A stretch of DNA of 51,825 nucleotides, taken from positions 1 to 51,825 of the forward strand of contig NZ_JAPEHZ010000012.1 of the NCBI RefSeq assembly GCF_028823685.1, given 5' to 3'. The position numbers were made by a program, and so were the translations under genes. Numbering within the stretch: position 1 is the stretch's first letter; the number at the start of each line of letters is the position of its first letter. This DNA is from Tenacibaculum sp. L6. GTDB taxonomy: Bacteria; Bacteroidota; Bacteroidia; Flavobacteriales; Flavobacteriaceae. The notes under the pieces were generated by a model. It was not told where the DNA came from, made no database searches, and was given only the letters and a program-made list of their open reading frames with translations. Below, one piece after another: positions 45,466 through 51,825 of this stretch.

Positions 45466-45525
45466 CTATTAGTTATTTGCTGTTGGCAATTTGCTAATAG
45501 CTAAAAGCCAATAGTCAAAAGCTAA
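45463..45525 (+). repeat. Nine-unit heptamer array filling the hemB-hemL gap
   Basis: TAGCTAT, TAGTTAT, TTGCTGT, TGGCAAT, TTGCTAA, TAGCTAA, AAGCCAA, TAGTCAA, AAGCTAA: nine 7-base units without gaps, beginning on the hemB stop codon and ending five bases before the hemL ATG. Units differ in sequence but keep the period and a T-A-G-C-T-A-A core. Confidence 0.8.
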
Positions 45526-45530
45526 ATAAA

Positions 45531-46820
45531 ATGTTCAAAAAATCACAAGAATTATATAACAAAGGGTTAGTAAACCTAGTAGGAGCGGTAAATTCACCAG
45601 TACGTGCATTTGCATCCGTAGGAGGGAACCCTTTATTCATAAAAAAAGCGAAAGGAAGTAAAATTATCGACGTTGATGATAATTCGTATATCGATTTAGT
45701 ATTGTCATACGGTCCAATGATTTTAGGCCACCGTAATAAAAAGGTAGAAAAAGCTGTAAAAAAAGCGTTAAAAAACGGATACTCTTTTGGGGCATCAACA
45801 AAAGGTGAAATAAAACTAGCTAAAATTGTTTGTGATGCTTTCCCTGGAATGGATAAAGTACGTTTTGTAAATTCTGGTACAGAGGCGGTATTAAGCGGAA
45901 TTCGTTTAGCGAGAGCGTATACAGGAAAAGATAAAATCATCAAGTTTGCTGGTTGTTATCACGGTCATCAAGATGCCTTATTAGTGGCTGCAGGTTCTGG
46001 TTTAGCGACCTTGAGTTTACCAGGAAGTAAAGGAGTGCCAGAAGGAGCTGTAAAAAATACGTTGATAGCGAATTATAACGATTTAGAAAGTGTAAAAGCA
46101 CATTTTGAAGCGCACGATGATATAGCTGGAGTTATTTTAGAACCTATTGCAGGAAATATGGGGGTAGTAACCCCTCAAAACGATTTCTTAAAAGAGTTAA
46201 AAGAGTATGTAAACTCGAAAGGAGCTTTATTAATTGTTGATGAGGTTATGACAGGTTTCCGTTCTAAATTTGGAGGAGCTCAAGAAGTGTTAGGTGTAGA
46301 AGCAGATATTACTTGTTTAGGAAAAGTAATTGGTGGAGGTTTCCCAGTAGGAGCTTATGGTGCTCGTAATGAAATTATGGAAATGGTGGCACCGTTAGGA
46401 GGAATGTATCAAGCAGGAACTTTATCAGGAAATCCAATTGCAATGGCAGCAGGAATTTCAACCTTAACAGAGTTAAAGAAACAAAATCCGTATGAAAAGT
46501 TCAATGAGATTGCTCAAATTATAGAGGTGTTTTTGTTAGAGTCAGCTAAAAAATACGGAGTAGAAATCACGGTTAATCGATTTGGTTCGATGATTAATCC
46601 ATTTTTCACGAATAAGAAAGTAACCAATTTTGAAGATGCACAAACTTCAGATACAAAGAAGTATGCTACTTTTTTTTGGGAAATGACTAAAAACGGAGTG
46701 TTTTTACCTCCAAGCCAGTTTGAAGCATGGTTCTTGTCTTCAGCATTAACTGAAAAAGATATTCAAAAGATTGCAAGTGCCATTGATAAGTCGATGGAAG
46801 CAGTAGGGAAAGTTAGTTAA
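45531..46820 (+). CDS. hemL: Glutamate-1-semialdehyde 2,1-aminomutase
   Basis: PLP (PMP) enzyme converting glutamate-1-semialdehyde to 5-aminolevulinate, acting right after HemA. The 429-residue protein has the PLP lysine K265 in CLGKVIGGGFPVGAYG, the phosphate/ring residues in FVNSGTEAVLSGIRLAR (112-128) and YHGHQD (143-148), the ring aspartate in VDEVMTGFR (236-244), and LSGNPIAMAAG. Length is normal. It sits between hemB and hemE on one strand, with short repeat-filled gaps on both sides. Confidence 0.96.
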   Translation: MFKKSQELYNKGLVNLVGAVNSPVRAFASVGGNPLFIKKAKGSKIIDVDDNSYIDLVLSYGPMILGHRNKKVEKAVKKALKNGYSFGASTKGEIKLAKIVCDAFPGMDKVRFVNSGTEAVLSGIRLARAYTGKDKIIKFAGCYHGHQDALLVAAGSGLATLSLPGSKGVPEGAVKNTLIANYNDLESVKAHFEAHDDIAGVILEPIAGNMGVVTPQNDFLKELKEYVNSKGALLIVDEVMTGFRSKFGGAQEVLGVEADITCLGKVIGGGFPVGAYGARNEIMEMVAPLGGMYQAGTLSGNPIAMAAGISTLTELKKQNPYEKFNEIAQIIEVFLLESAKKYGVEITVNRFGSMINPFFTNKKVTNFEDAQTSDTKKYATFFWEMTKNGVFLPPSQFEAWFLSSALTEKDIQKIASAIDKSMEAVGKVS

Positions 46821-46882
46821 AAGTTAAAAGTAATAAAGTTGCAAAGTAAACTTTTAAACCTTTAACTTTTCAACTTTTCAAC
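46815..46882 (+). repeat. Heptamer array and inverted repeat in the hemL-hemE gap
   Basis: AGTTAAA, AGTTAAA, AGTAATA, AAGTTGC, AAAGTAA, ACTTTTA, AACCTTT, AACTTTT, CAACTTT and TCAAC follow at 7-base spacing, starting inside the last hemL codons and including its TAA. The two halves are roughly complementary (AGTTAAAAG with CTTTTAAAC and AACTTTTC), so a hairpin is possible. Confidence 0.6.
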
Positions 46883-46890
46883 AATGAATT

Positions 46891-47922
46891 ATGATAAAAA
46901 ACGATTTATTTTTAAGAGCGTTAAAAGGAGAAACTGTCGATCGTCCACCAGTATGGATGATGCGTCAAGCAGGAAGATATTTACCAGAATTTATGGAATT
47001 ACGTGAAAAGTACGATTTCTTTACACGTTGTAAAACTCCTGAATTAGCTTCTGAAATAACAGTACAACCTATCCGTAGATATGGAATGGATGCTGCTATT
47101 TTGTTTTCAGACATTTTAGTAATTCCACAGGCAATGAATATTGAAGTGGAAATGAAGCCAAATTTTGGACCATATTTACCAAACCCAGTTAGAGATAGAA
47201 AAGGGTTAGATAATGTAATTATTCCTGATATTCATGAAGAGTTAGGTTATGTAATGGATGCTATTAAAGCAACCAAAGAAAAACTAAATGATGAGATTCC
47301 ATTAATTGGTTTTGCAGGTTCTCCTTGGACGATTTTATGTTACGTTGTACAAGGGCAAGGATCTAAAAATTTTGATAAAGCAAAAGAATTTTGTTTTACG
47401 CAACCGGTTTTGGCACACGAATTGCTTCAGAAGATAACCGATACCACTATTGCGTATTTAAAAGAAAAAGTAAAAGCAGGTGTAAATGCTGTACAAGTTT
47501 TTGATTCTTGGGGAGGAATGTTATCTCCAACCGACTATCAAGAATTTTCATGGCAGTACATCAATCAAATAATAGAAGCATTAAAAGATGATGCTCCAGT
47601 TATCGCTTTTGGTAAAGGATGTTGGTTTGCCTTACATGAAATGGCACAATCAAATGCATCAGCCTTGGGAGTAGATTGGACATGTTCAGCAAGAAATGCA
47701 CGTTATTTAACAGGAGGTAATATTACCTTACAAGGTAACTTTGACCCTTCAAGATTGTTGTCTCCACCAGCTGAAATAAAAAAGATGGTACACCAAATGA
47801 TTAATGAGTTTGGTAAAGACAAATATATTGTTAACTTGGGGCACGGAATTTTACCCAACATTCCGCTAGAAAATGCTAAGGCGTTTATTGATGCGGTTAA
47901 GGAGTATAAGGCCGATAGATAA
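46891..47922 (+). CDS. hemE: Uroporphyrinogen decarboxylase
   Basis: Removes four carboxyl groups from uroporphyrinogen III to give coproporphyrinogen III. The 343-residue protein has the N-terminal signature [17 protein letters not shown] (about 18-34), with the substrate arginines, and then [11 protein letters not shown] (about 72-82), [19 protein letters not shown] (about 134-152), and FDSWGGMLS (about 208-216), with HGILPN near the end. Length is normal. It is followed 20 bases later by a thioredoxin-like gene on the same strand. Confidence 0.96.
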   Translation: MIKNDLFLRALKGETVDRPPVWMMRQAGRYLPEFMELREKYDFFTRCKTPELASEITVQPIRRYGMDAAILFSDILVIPQAMNIEVEMKPNFGPYLPNPVRDRKGLDNVIIPDIHEELGYVMDAIKATKEKLNDEIPLIGFAGSPWTILCYVVQGQGSKNFDKAKEFCFTQPVLAHELLQKITDTTIAYLKEKVKAGVNAVQVFDSWGGMLSPTDYQEFSWQYINQIIEALKDDAPVIAFGKGCWFALHEMAQSNASALGVDWTCSARNARYLTGGNITLQGNFDPSRLLSPPAEIKKMVHQMINEFGKDKYIVNLGHGILPNIPLENAKAFIDAVKEYKADR

Positions 47923-47942
47923 CCCCCTTTAAATAATTAAAA

Positions 47943-48545
47943 ATGAAGAACTTATTTTTTGTTTTGATGTGTTTTTTAACTACTGTTAGTTTCGCTCAAA
48001 ATAAAACGTATTACAATTTTGCTGTAAATAATTGTGTAGAAGAAAGTACCGAAGGTTTGATTGATAAGTGCATTAAAGGCTCTTTTTTGTTAAATTATAA
48101 CTTTACTACAATGGATAGCAAAACGGTAAGTACAGACAAAATTAACAAGCCAATTGTACTTATAGCTAACGCTACTTGGTCAGCTCCTAGTTGGGGAGAT
48201 GTACCTGCCTTAAATGCTATGGTTGAAAAATATAATAACCAATTAGAGTTTATTATGATTTTTTGGGATAAGGAAGCTAAGGTTAAAAGAATGGCTGAGA
48301 AGTTAGATAAAAGAGTAAAATTAGTACCTGCCAGAGATATAGATAAAGTTGAAAAAGGATATTTAGACATCAGTGGGTTTGTTCATAGATTAGATTATCC
48401 TACAGTATACTTAATTAACAAAGAGAAGCAATTTGTTAATGTAAAAAGAGGTGCTGCTACGCCAACAAAAGAAGTTGGTTGGGATAAAGTAAACGAAATT
48501 AATACTAAGAATTTCGAAGACTTTTTAGCACCAATTTTAAAGTAG
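47943..48545 (+). CDS. Exported thioredoxin-like protein lacking the CxxC cysteines
   Basis: A 200-residue exported protein with the TlpA/thioredoxin fold. A signal peptide covers about 1-18 (FLTTVSFAQ). The fold's landmarks are present: strand IVLIANATW (71-79), helix start WGDVPAL, and the cis-proline segment YPTVYLI (about 154-160). The active-site WCxPC is replaced by W79-S-A-P-S83, so both catalytic cysteines are serines. The only cysteines left in the mature part are C31 and C43. It cannot do thiol-disulfide exchange by the normal route and may act as a binding or chaperone protein. It ends the hemA-hemE unit, before a strong terminator. Confidence 0.82.
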   Translation: MKNLFFVLMCFLTTVSFAQNKTYYNFAVNNCVEESTEGLIDKCIKGSFLLNYNFTTMDSKTVSTDKINKPIVLIANATWSAPSWGDVPALNAMVEKYNNQLEFIMIFWDKEAKVKRMAEKLDKRVKLVPARDIDKVEKGYLDISGFVHRLDYPTVYLINKEKQFVNVKRGAATPTKEVGWDKVNEINTKNFEDFLAPILK

Positions 48546-48565
48546 TTGAAATAACAATATTTTTT

Positions 48566-48597
48566 AAACCTCTTTCCTAATCGAAAGAGGTTTTTTA
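48566..48597 (+). terminator. Terminator of the hemA-hemE unit
   Basis: AAACCTCTTTC pairs with GAAAGAGGTTT and is followed by a T-run, 21 bases after the thioredoxin-like gene. It separates that unit from the EI24 gene and hemF. Confidence 0.92.
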
Positions 48598-48616
48598 TTT
48601 TCACACAAAAAAAGAA

Positions 48617-49363
48617 ATGATACAAAATATTGTAAAAGGAATTCAAGCATACTTCGGAGCGTTCGGACTAATATCTAAATTAAAGCTATGGAAATATTTC
48701 ATCATACCAATGTTTATAAGCTTATTAACAGCAACATTTGTAGGTTTCATGGCTTATACTTTTTCTGATAATATAGGTCATTATGTAGCTAATTTTTGGA
48801 AATGGGAATTTGGTAAACAAACCTTTGAGGTAATTAGCACTTTTATAAGTGGATTGATAATAGTCGTAATAGGATTGATATTGTATAAACACATCGTAAT
48901 GGCATTATCAGCTCCTTTTATGAGTCCAGTTTCAGAAAAAATAGAAGATTATCTTAGAGGTGAAGATCATACTCATAGAATAACTTCTTTTCAAGAACAA
49001 TTAATTAGAGGTATACGAATTAACCTAAGAAATTTAACAAGAGAATTGTTATTAACCATTCCTATCCTATTATTAGGGTTCATTCCTGTTATAGGTATTA
49101 TTTCAACCGTATTATTGTTTTTAATGCAAGCCTATTATGCAGGTTTTGGTAATATGGATTATACGCTAGAACGTCATTTTAAATACAGAGAAAGTATCAA
49201 TTTTGTAAAACAAAATAAAGGATTAGCAATAGGAAACGGAATAGTATTCATGCTTTTTTTATTAATCCCTATAATCGGAGTCATCCTTGTATTACCATTA
49301 TCAGTTACAGCAGCTACTACTGAAACTATTAAGAAAATACAGCTTAAAAAATTACCAGAATAA
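48617..49363 (+). CDS. EI24 / CysZ-like membrane protein
   Basis: A 248-residue inner-membrane protein of the EI24 domain family, which includes CysZ sulfate permeases. Membrane helices are visible at about 28-50, 72-96, 140-172 and 205-232. The loop SAPFMSPVSEKIEDYLRG (about 97-114) is the conserved family segment. The transported substrate is not shown. It lies between the haem unit terminator and hemF, 28 bases before hemF, and could share its transcript. A link to porphyrin or precursor movement is only suggested by position. Confidence 0.82.
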   Translation: MIQNIVKGIQAYFGAFGLISKLKLWKYFIIPMFISLLTATFVGFMAYTFSDNIGHYVANFWKWEFGKQTFEVISTFISGLIIVVIGLILYKHIVMALSAPFMSPVSEKIEDYLRGEDHTHRITSFQEQLIRGIRINLRNLTRELLLTIPILLLGFIPVIGIISTVLLFLMQAYYAGFGNMDYTLERHFKYRESINFVKQNKGLAIGNGIVFMLFLLIPIIGVILVLPLSVTAATTETIKKIQLKKLPE

Positions 49364-49364
49364 G

Positions 49365-49372
49365 TACTTTTG
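49365..49372 (+). promoter_or_regulatory. -7 element before hemF
   Basis: TACTTTTG matches TAnnTTTG and lies 19 bases before the hemF ATG. hemF may therefore have its own promoter as well as read-through from the EI24 gene. Confidence 0.4.
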
Positions 49373-49391
49373 CACTTCAATAGAAATTAAG

Positions 49392-50294
49392 ATGAAAGAA
49401 CAATTTTACGCCTATATCCAACAATTACAAGATACAATAACTTTAAAATTAGAAGAAGTAGATGGTAAAGCGAAGTTTCAAGAAGACTTATGGGATCGTG
49501 CTGAAGGTGGTGGAGGTAGAACTCGTGTGATTGAAAATGGAGACATTTTTGAAAAAGGAGGCGTAAATATTTCAGCAGTACATGGTGAATTACCAGAGGT
49601 GTTAAGAAAGCAGTTTGGAGTAGAAAGTGGAGATTTCTTTGCTTGTGGATTGAGTTTAGTAATTCATCCTAAAAATCCGTTTGTACCTACAGTACATGCC
49701 AACTGGCGTTATTTTGAAATGTATGATGGAGAAGGAAATATTGTTACTCAATGGTTTGGAGGCGGACAAGATTTAACTCCGTATTATTTATTTGAAGAAG
49801 ATGCAGTACATTTTCATTCAGTTTGTAAAGAAGCCTGTGATAAACACCATTCTGATTTTTATCCGAAGTATAAAGAAACCTGTGATAGCTACTTTTGGAA
49901 TGCGCACAGAAATGAAGCCCGTGGTTTAGGAGGTTTGTTCTTTGACTATTTAAAAGAAACAGAAGAATTTTCAATTCAGGATCGATATAATTTTGTTACT
50001 GAAGTAGGAAACAGCTTTTTAAACTCGTATGTACCTATTGTAGAGAGAAGAAAAGACATACAGTATACCCAAGAGCATAAAGATTGGCAAGAAGTTCGTC
50101 GTGGTCGTTATGTAGAGTTTAATTTGGTACACGATAGAGGAACGTTATTTGGATTGAAAACTAACGGACGTATTGAAAGTATTTTAATGAGTTTGCCACC
50201 TACGGTACAATGGAAATACAATCATCATCCAGAAGAAGGTTCAGAAGAAGCGAAATTATTAGAGGTATTAGCAAAACCTAAAAATTGGGTATAG
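49392..50294 (+). CDS. hemF: Oxygen-dependent coproporphyrinogen-III oxidase
   Basis: Uses oxygen to decarboxylate coproporphyrinogen III to protoporphyrinogen IX. The 300-residue protein has the conserved GGGGRTRVI (about residues 39-47), HPKNPFVPTVHANWRYFE (about 97-114), WFGGGQDLTPYY (about 124-135) and YVEFNLVHDRGTLFGLKT near the end. The frame is open from 49287, but that would overlap the EI24 gene by 77 bases, so the ATG at 49392 is chosen. The oxygen-dependent form fits an aerobe. It is followed by a terminator. Confidence 0.96.
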   Translation: MKEQFYAYIQQLQDTITLKLEEVDGKAKFQEDLWDRAEGGGGRTRVIENGDIFEKGGVNISAVHGELPEVLRKQFGVESGDFFACGLSLVIHPKNPFVPTVHANWRYFEMYDGEGNIVTQWFGGGQDLTPYYLFEEDAVHFHSVCKEACDKHHSDFYPKYKETCDSYFWNAHRNEARGLGGLFFDYLKETEEFSIQDRYNFVTEVGNSFLNSYVPIVERRKDIQYTQEHKDWQEVRRGRYVEFNLVHDRGTLFGLKTNGRIESILMSLPPTVQWKYNHHPEEGSEEAKLLEVLAKPKNWV

Positions 50295-50315
50295 CATTAC
50301 GAAAAGCATAATTTT

Positions 50316-50370
50316 AAGACTGAAAATCAATATTTAAAAATGGTAAATGTTGTTTTTAGTCTTTTTTTTT
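50316..50370 (+). terminator. Terminator of hemF
   Basis: AAGACTGAAAA (50316-50326) pairs with TTTTTAGTCTT (50353-50363, one G-T pair), followed by a run of T. Confidence 0.8.
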
Positions 50371-50400
50371 GAAAATAATTCAAAAATAAAAATTATATAA

Positions 50401-50437
50401 AATGATTTTTTCATTGTTAAAATGATGAAAAATCATT
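50401..50437. promoter_or_regulatory. Overlapping palindromes upstream of the E2 gene
   Basis: AATGATTTTTTCATT (50401-50415) and AATGAT-GAAAA-ATCATT (50421-50437) are each palindromic and also pair with each other. They end 10 bases before a -7-like box, so they could bind a regulator. Confidence 0.4.
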
Positions 50438-50446
50438 GCTTTTTAG

Positions 50447-50454
50447 TAACTTCG
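50447..50454 (+). promoter_or_regulatory. -7-like element of the E2 gene
   Basis: TAACTTCG, one base from TAnnTTTG, lies 23 bases before the ATG at 50478. Confidence 0.35.
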
Positions 50455-50477
50455 CAAGCGTTAAAAATATACACACT

Positions 50478-51788
50478 ATGGCTAGATACGAATTGAAGTT
50501 GCCTAAAATGGGCGAAAGTGTTGCAGAAGCAACGATTACTTCTTGGGTAAAAGAAGTTGGAGAAACTATTGATATAGATGATACCGTTGTTGAAGTAGCT
50601 ACTGATAAAGTAGATAGTGAAGTACCTAGTGAAGTTGAAGGAACCTTAGTTGAAATCTTATTTGAAAAAGATGCTGTTGTGCAGGTAGGGCAAACAATTG
50701 CTATTATCGAAACAGAAGGTGGAGAGGGAGCAGCTACAAAAGCTCCAAAGAAAGAAGAAGCACAACCAGCGGCTGTTGAAGCAGTAGAAAAAACAGTTGA
50801 AGTAGCAAAAGAAACCGTTGCCACATCAATTGATACTTCTTCTAGCGATCGTTTTTACTCACCATTAGTAAAAAGTATTGCACAAACAGAAGGAATTTCT
50901 GTTGAAGAATTAGACTCTATTTCAGGAACAGGAAAAGAAGGAAGAGTTACTAAGAATGATATTTTATCATATTTAGAAAATAGAGGAAGTCAACCAAAAG
51001 TAGCTGAAAAGCCTGCTGCAGCTCCAGCAAAAGCAGCTCCAGCTGAAAAAGTAGTGTCAACACCTATTACCTTAGGAGGGCAAGATCAAGTAATTGAAAT
51101 GAGCCGTATGGGTAAATTGATTTCCAAGCACATGGTTGATTCAATACAAACATCGGCGCATGTTCAGTCTTTCATAGAAATTGATGTTACCAATATTGTA
51201 AACTGGAGGAATAAAGTTAAAGACGCTTACTTTAAGAGAGAAGGAGAGAAGTTAACCTTTACTCCAATCTTTATGCAAGCTGTAGCGCAAACGATTAAAA
51301 AGCACCCATTAATTAATATTTCTGTTGATGGAGATAAAATCATCCAAAGAGGAAATGTAAACTTAGGAATGGCTGCTGCTTTACCTGATGGGAATTTAAT
51401 TGTTCCTGTAATTAAAAATGCAGATCAATTAAGTTTAGTGGGAATGACTAAGCAAGTAAATGATTTAGCAAACAGATCGAGAGCTAATAAATTAAAGCCA
51501 GACGAAATTCAAGGAGGAACTTATACGGTAACAAACGTGGGAAGTTTTGGTTCAATTATGGGAACTCCAATTATCAACCAACCACAAGTGGCAATTTTAG
51601 CTTTAGGAGCTATTAGAAAAATGCCTTCAGTTGTTGAAACTCCAGAAGGAGATTTCATCGGAATCCGTCATAAAATGATTGTATCTCATTCATACGATCA
51701 CAGAGTAGTAAACGGAGCCTTAGGTGGTATGTTTATCAAAACATTTAAAGAAATTTTAGAGTCTTGGAATGTTGACCAAGATTTTTAA
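50478..51788 (+). CDS. Dihydrolipoyl acyltransferase (E2) of a 2-oxo acid dehydrogenase complex
   Basis: Core subunit passing acyl groups from lipoate to CoA. The 436-residue protein has one lipoyl domain (1-78) with the lipoyl lysine K44 in ATDKVDSEVP, an Ala/Pro/Glu/Lys-rich linker, the E1/E3-binding domain at about 126-166 (YSPLVKSIAQTEGI), a second linker, and the catalytic domain (about 200-436) with H408 in SYDHRVVNGALGG. The canonical HxxxD has asparagine in place of aspartate. The DKVDSEV lipoyl motif suggests a branched-chain or 2-oxoglutarate/pyruvate-type complex; which one cannot be told. The frame opens at 50436, but the ATG at 50478 fits the family. No E1 or E3 gene is in the window. 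Confidence 0.93.
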   Translation: MARYELKLPKMGESVAEATITSWVKEVGETIDIDDTVVEVATDKVDSEVPSEVEGTLVEILFEKDAVVQVGQTIAIIETEGGEGAATKAPKKEEAQPAAVEAVEKTVEVAKETVATSIDTSSSDRFYSPLVKSIAQTEGISVEELDSISGTGKEGRVTKNDILSYLENRGSQPKVAEKPAAAPAKAAPAEKVVSTPITLGGQDQVIEMSRMGKLISKHMVDSIQTSAHVQSFIEIDVTNIVNWRNKVKDAYFKREGEKLTFTPIFMQAVAQTIKKHPLINISVDGDKIIQRGNVNLGMAAALPDGNLIVPVIKNADQLSLVGMTKQVNDLANRSRANKLKPDEIQGGTYTVTNVGSFGSIMGTPIINQPQVAILALGAIRKMPSVVETPEGDFIGIRHKMIVSHSYDHRVVNGALGGMFIKTFKEILESWNVDQDF

Positions 51789-51805
51789 TAAAAGTATAGA
51801 AATAA

Positions 51806-51825
51806 AAAAGCTCACTGAAAAGTGA
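51806..51825 (+). terminator. Left half of a terminator, cut by the window edge
   Basis: AAAAAGCTCACT-GAAA-AGTGA is the start of an A-flanked hairpin after the E2 stop; the closing GC and T-run would lie just outside. Confidence 0.5.

Noticed and set aside
50417..50824. A Ser/Ala/Thr-rich minus-strand frame opposite the E2 N-terminus
   Set aside because: Low-complexity mirror of the lipoyl-linker codons; the plus-strand protein is clear.

Overview
The window looks like chromosomal DNA of a marine-type member of the Flavobacteriaceae (Bacteroidota), possibly Tenacibaculum or a close relative (inference from protein flavour, not a search). Visible support: strongly AT-biased DNA and codon use, bacillithiol synthesis (bshC), a type IX secretion type B C-terminal domain, monomeric NADP isocitrate dehydrogenase, HemJ in place of HemG/HemY, a HemC-HemD fusion, ribonuclease Y, few Shine-Dalgarno sites, and several promoters of the Bacteroidota form TTG-N17-23-TAnnTTTG.

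Layout. 1-4015: end of bshC, rlmF, and a large Cys/Met-type PLP enzyme. 4133-8761 (minus): an unrecognised protein, an amino-acid permease with EIIA-like and RCK_C tails, csaA and meaB. 8862-11479 (plus): an ECF sigma factor, its probable membrane anti-sigma partner and a secreted DUF4097-like protein, all overlapping. 11588-14456: cysS, yidD, lgt. 14519-17209 (minus): DUF2200, a Gdx/SugE transporter, an M23 peptidase. 17338-19712: zapB-like, zapA, a 6S-type RNA, rny. 19773-21215: a Tyr/Arg-rich secreted protein and a DinB-like protein. 21219-26266 (minus): four secreted, fibre-like surface proteins ending in a T9SS type B substrate. 26356-28445: ATP-grasp-like protein, DUF6095, murQ. 28653-33640: icd, a 706-base gap, rplS with a structured leader, trmD, a RluA-type synthase. 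33786-38274: ggt, an AcpH-like protein, pepD, recR. 38306-50294: a haem island with hemJ, hemH, a TrmH-type methyltransferase, a PchR-like AraC regulator, then divergently hemA, hemCD, hemB, hemL, hemE, a redox-dead thioredoxin-like protein, an EI24 protein and hemF. 50478-51788: a 2-oxo acid dehydrogenase E2.

The haem island encodes every step from glutamyl-tRNA to protohaem by the C5/protoporphyrin route (HemA, HemL, HemB, HemC/D, HemE, HemF, HemJ, HemH). The AraC-type gene sits head to head with hemA and is the obvious candidate regulator.

Two patterns run through the window. First, four conserved genes (the permease, meaB, lgt and the RluA-type synthase) each need one small indel to read through. 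This many lesions in housekeeping genes suggests assembly or sequencing errors, although one lies in an A8 run that could slip. Second, many gene junctions are tiled by 7- or 8-base tandem units, several starting on the upstream gene's stop codon. I found no tRNA, rRNA, CRISPR array, transposase or prophage. The most interesting leads are the short-unit arrays, the fibre-like surface locus, the cysteine-less thioredoxin-fold protein in the haem island, and the large gap between icd and rplS.
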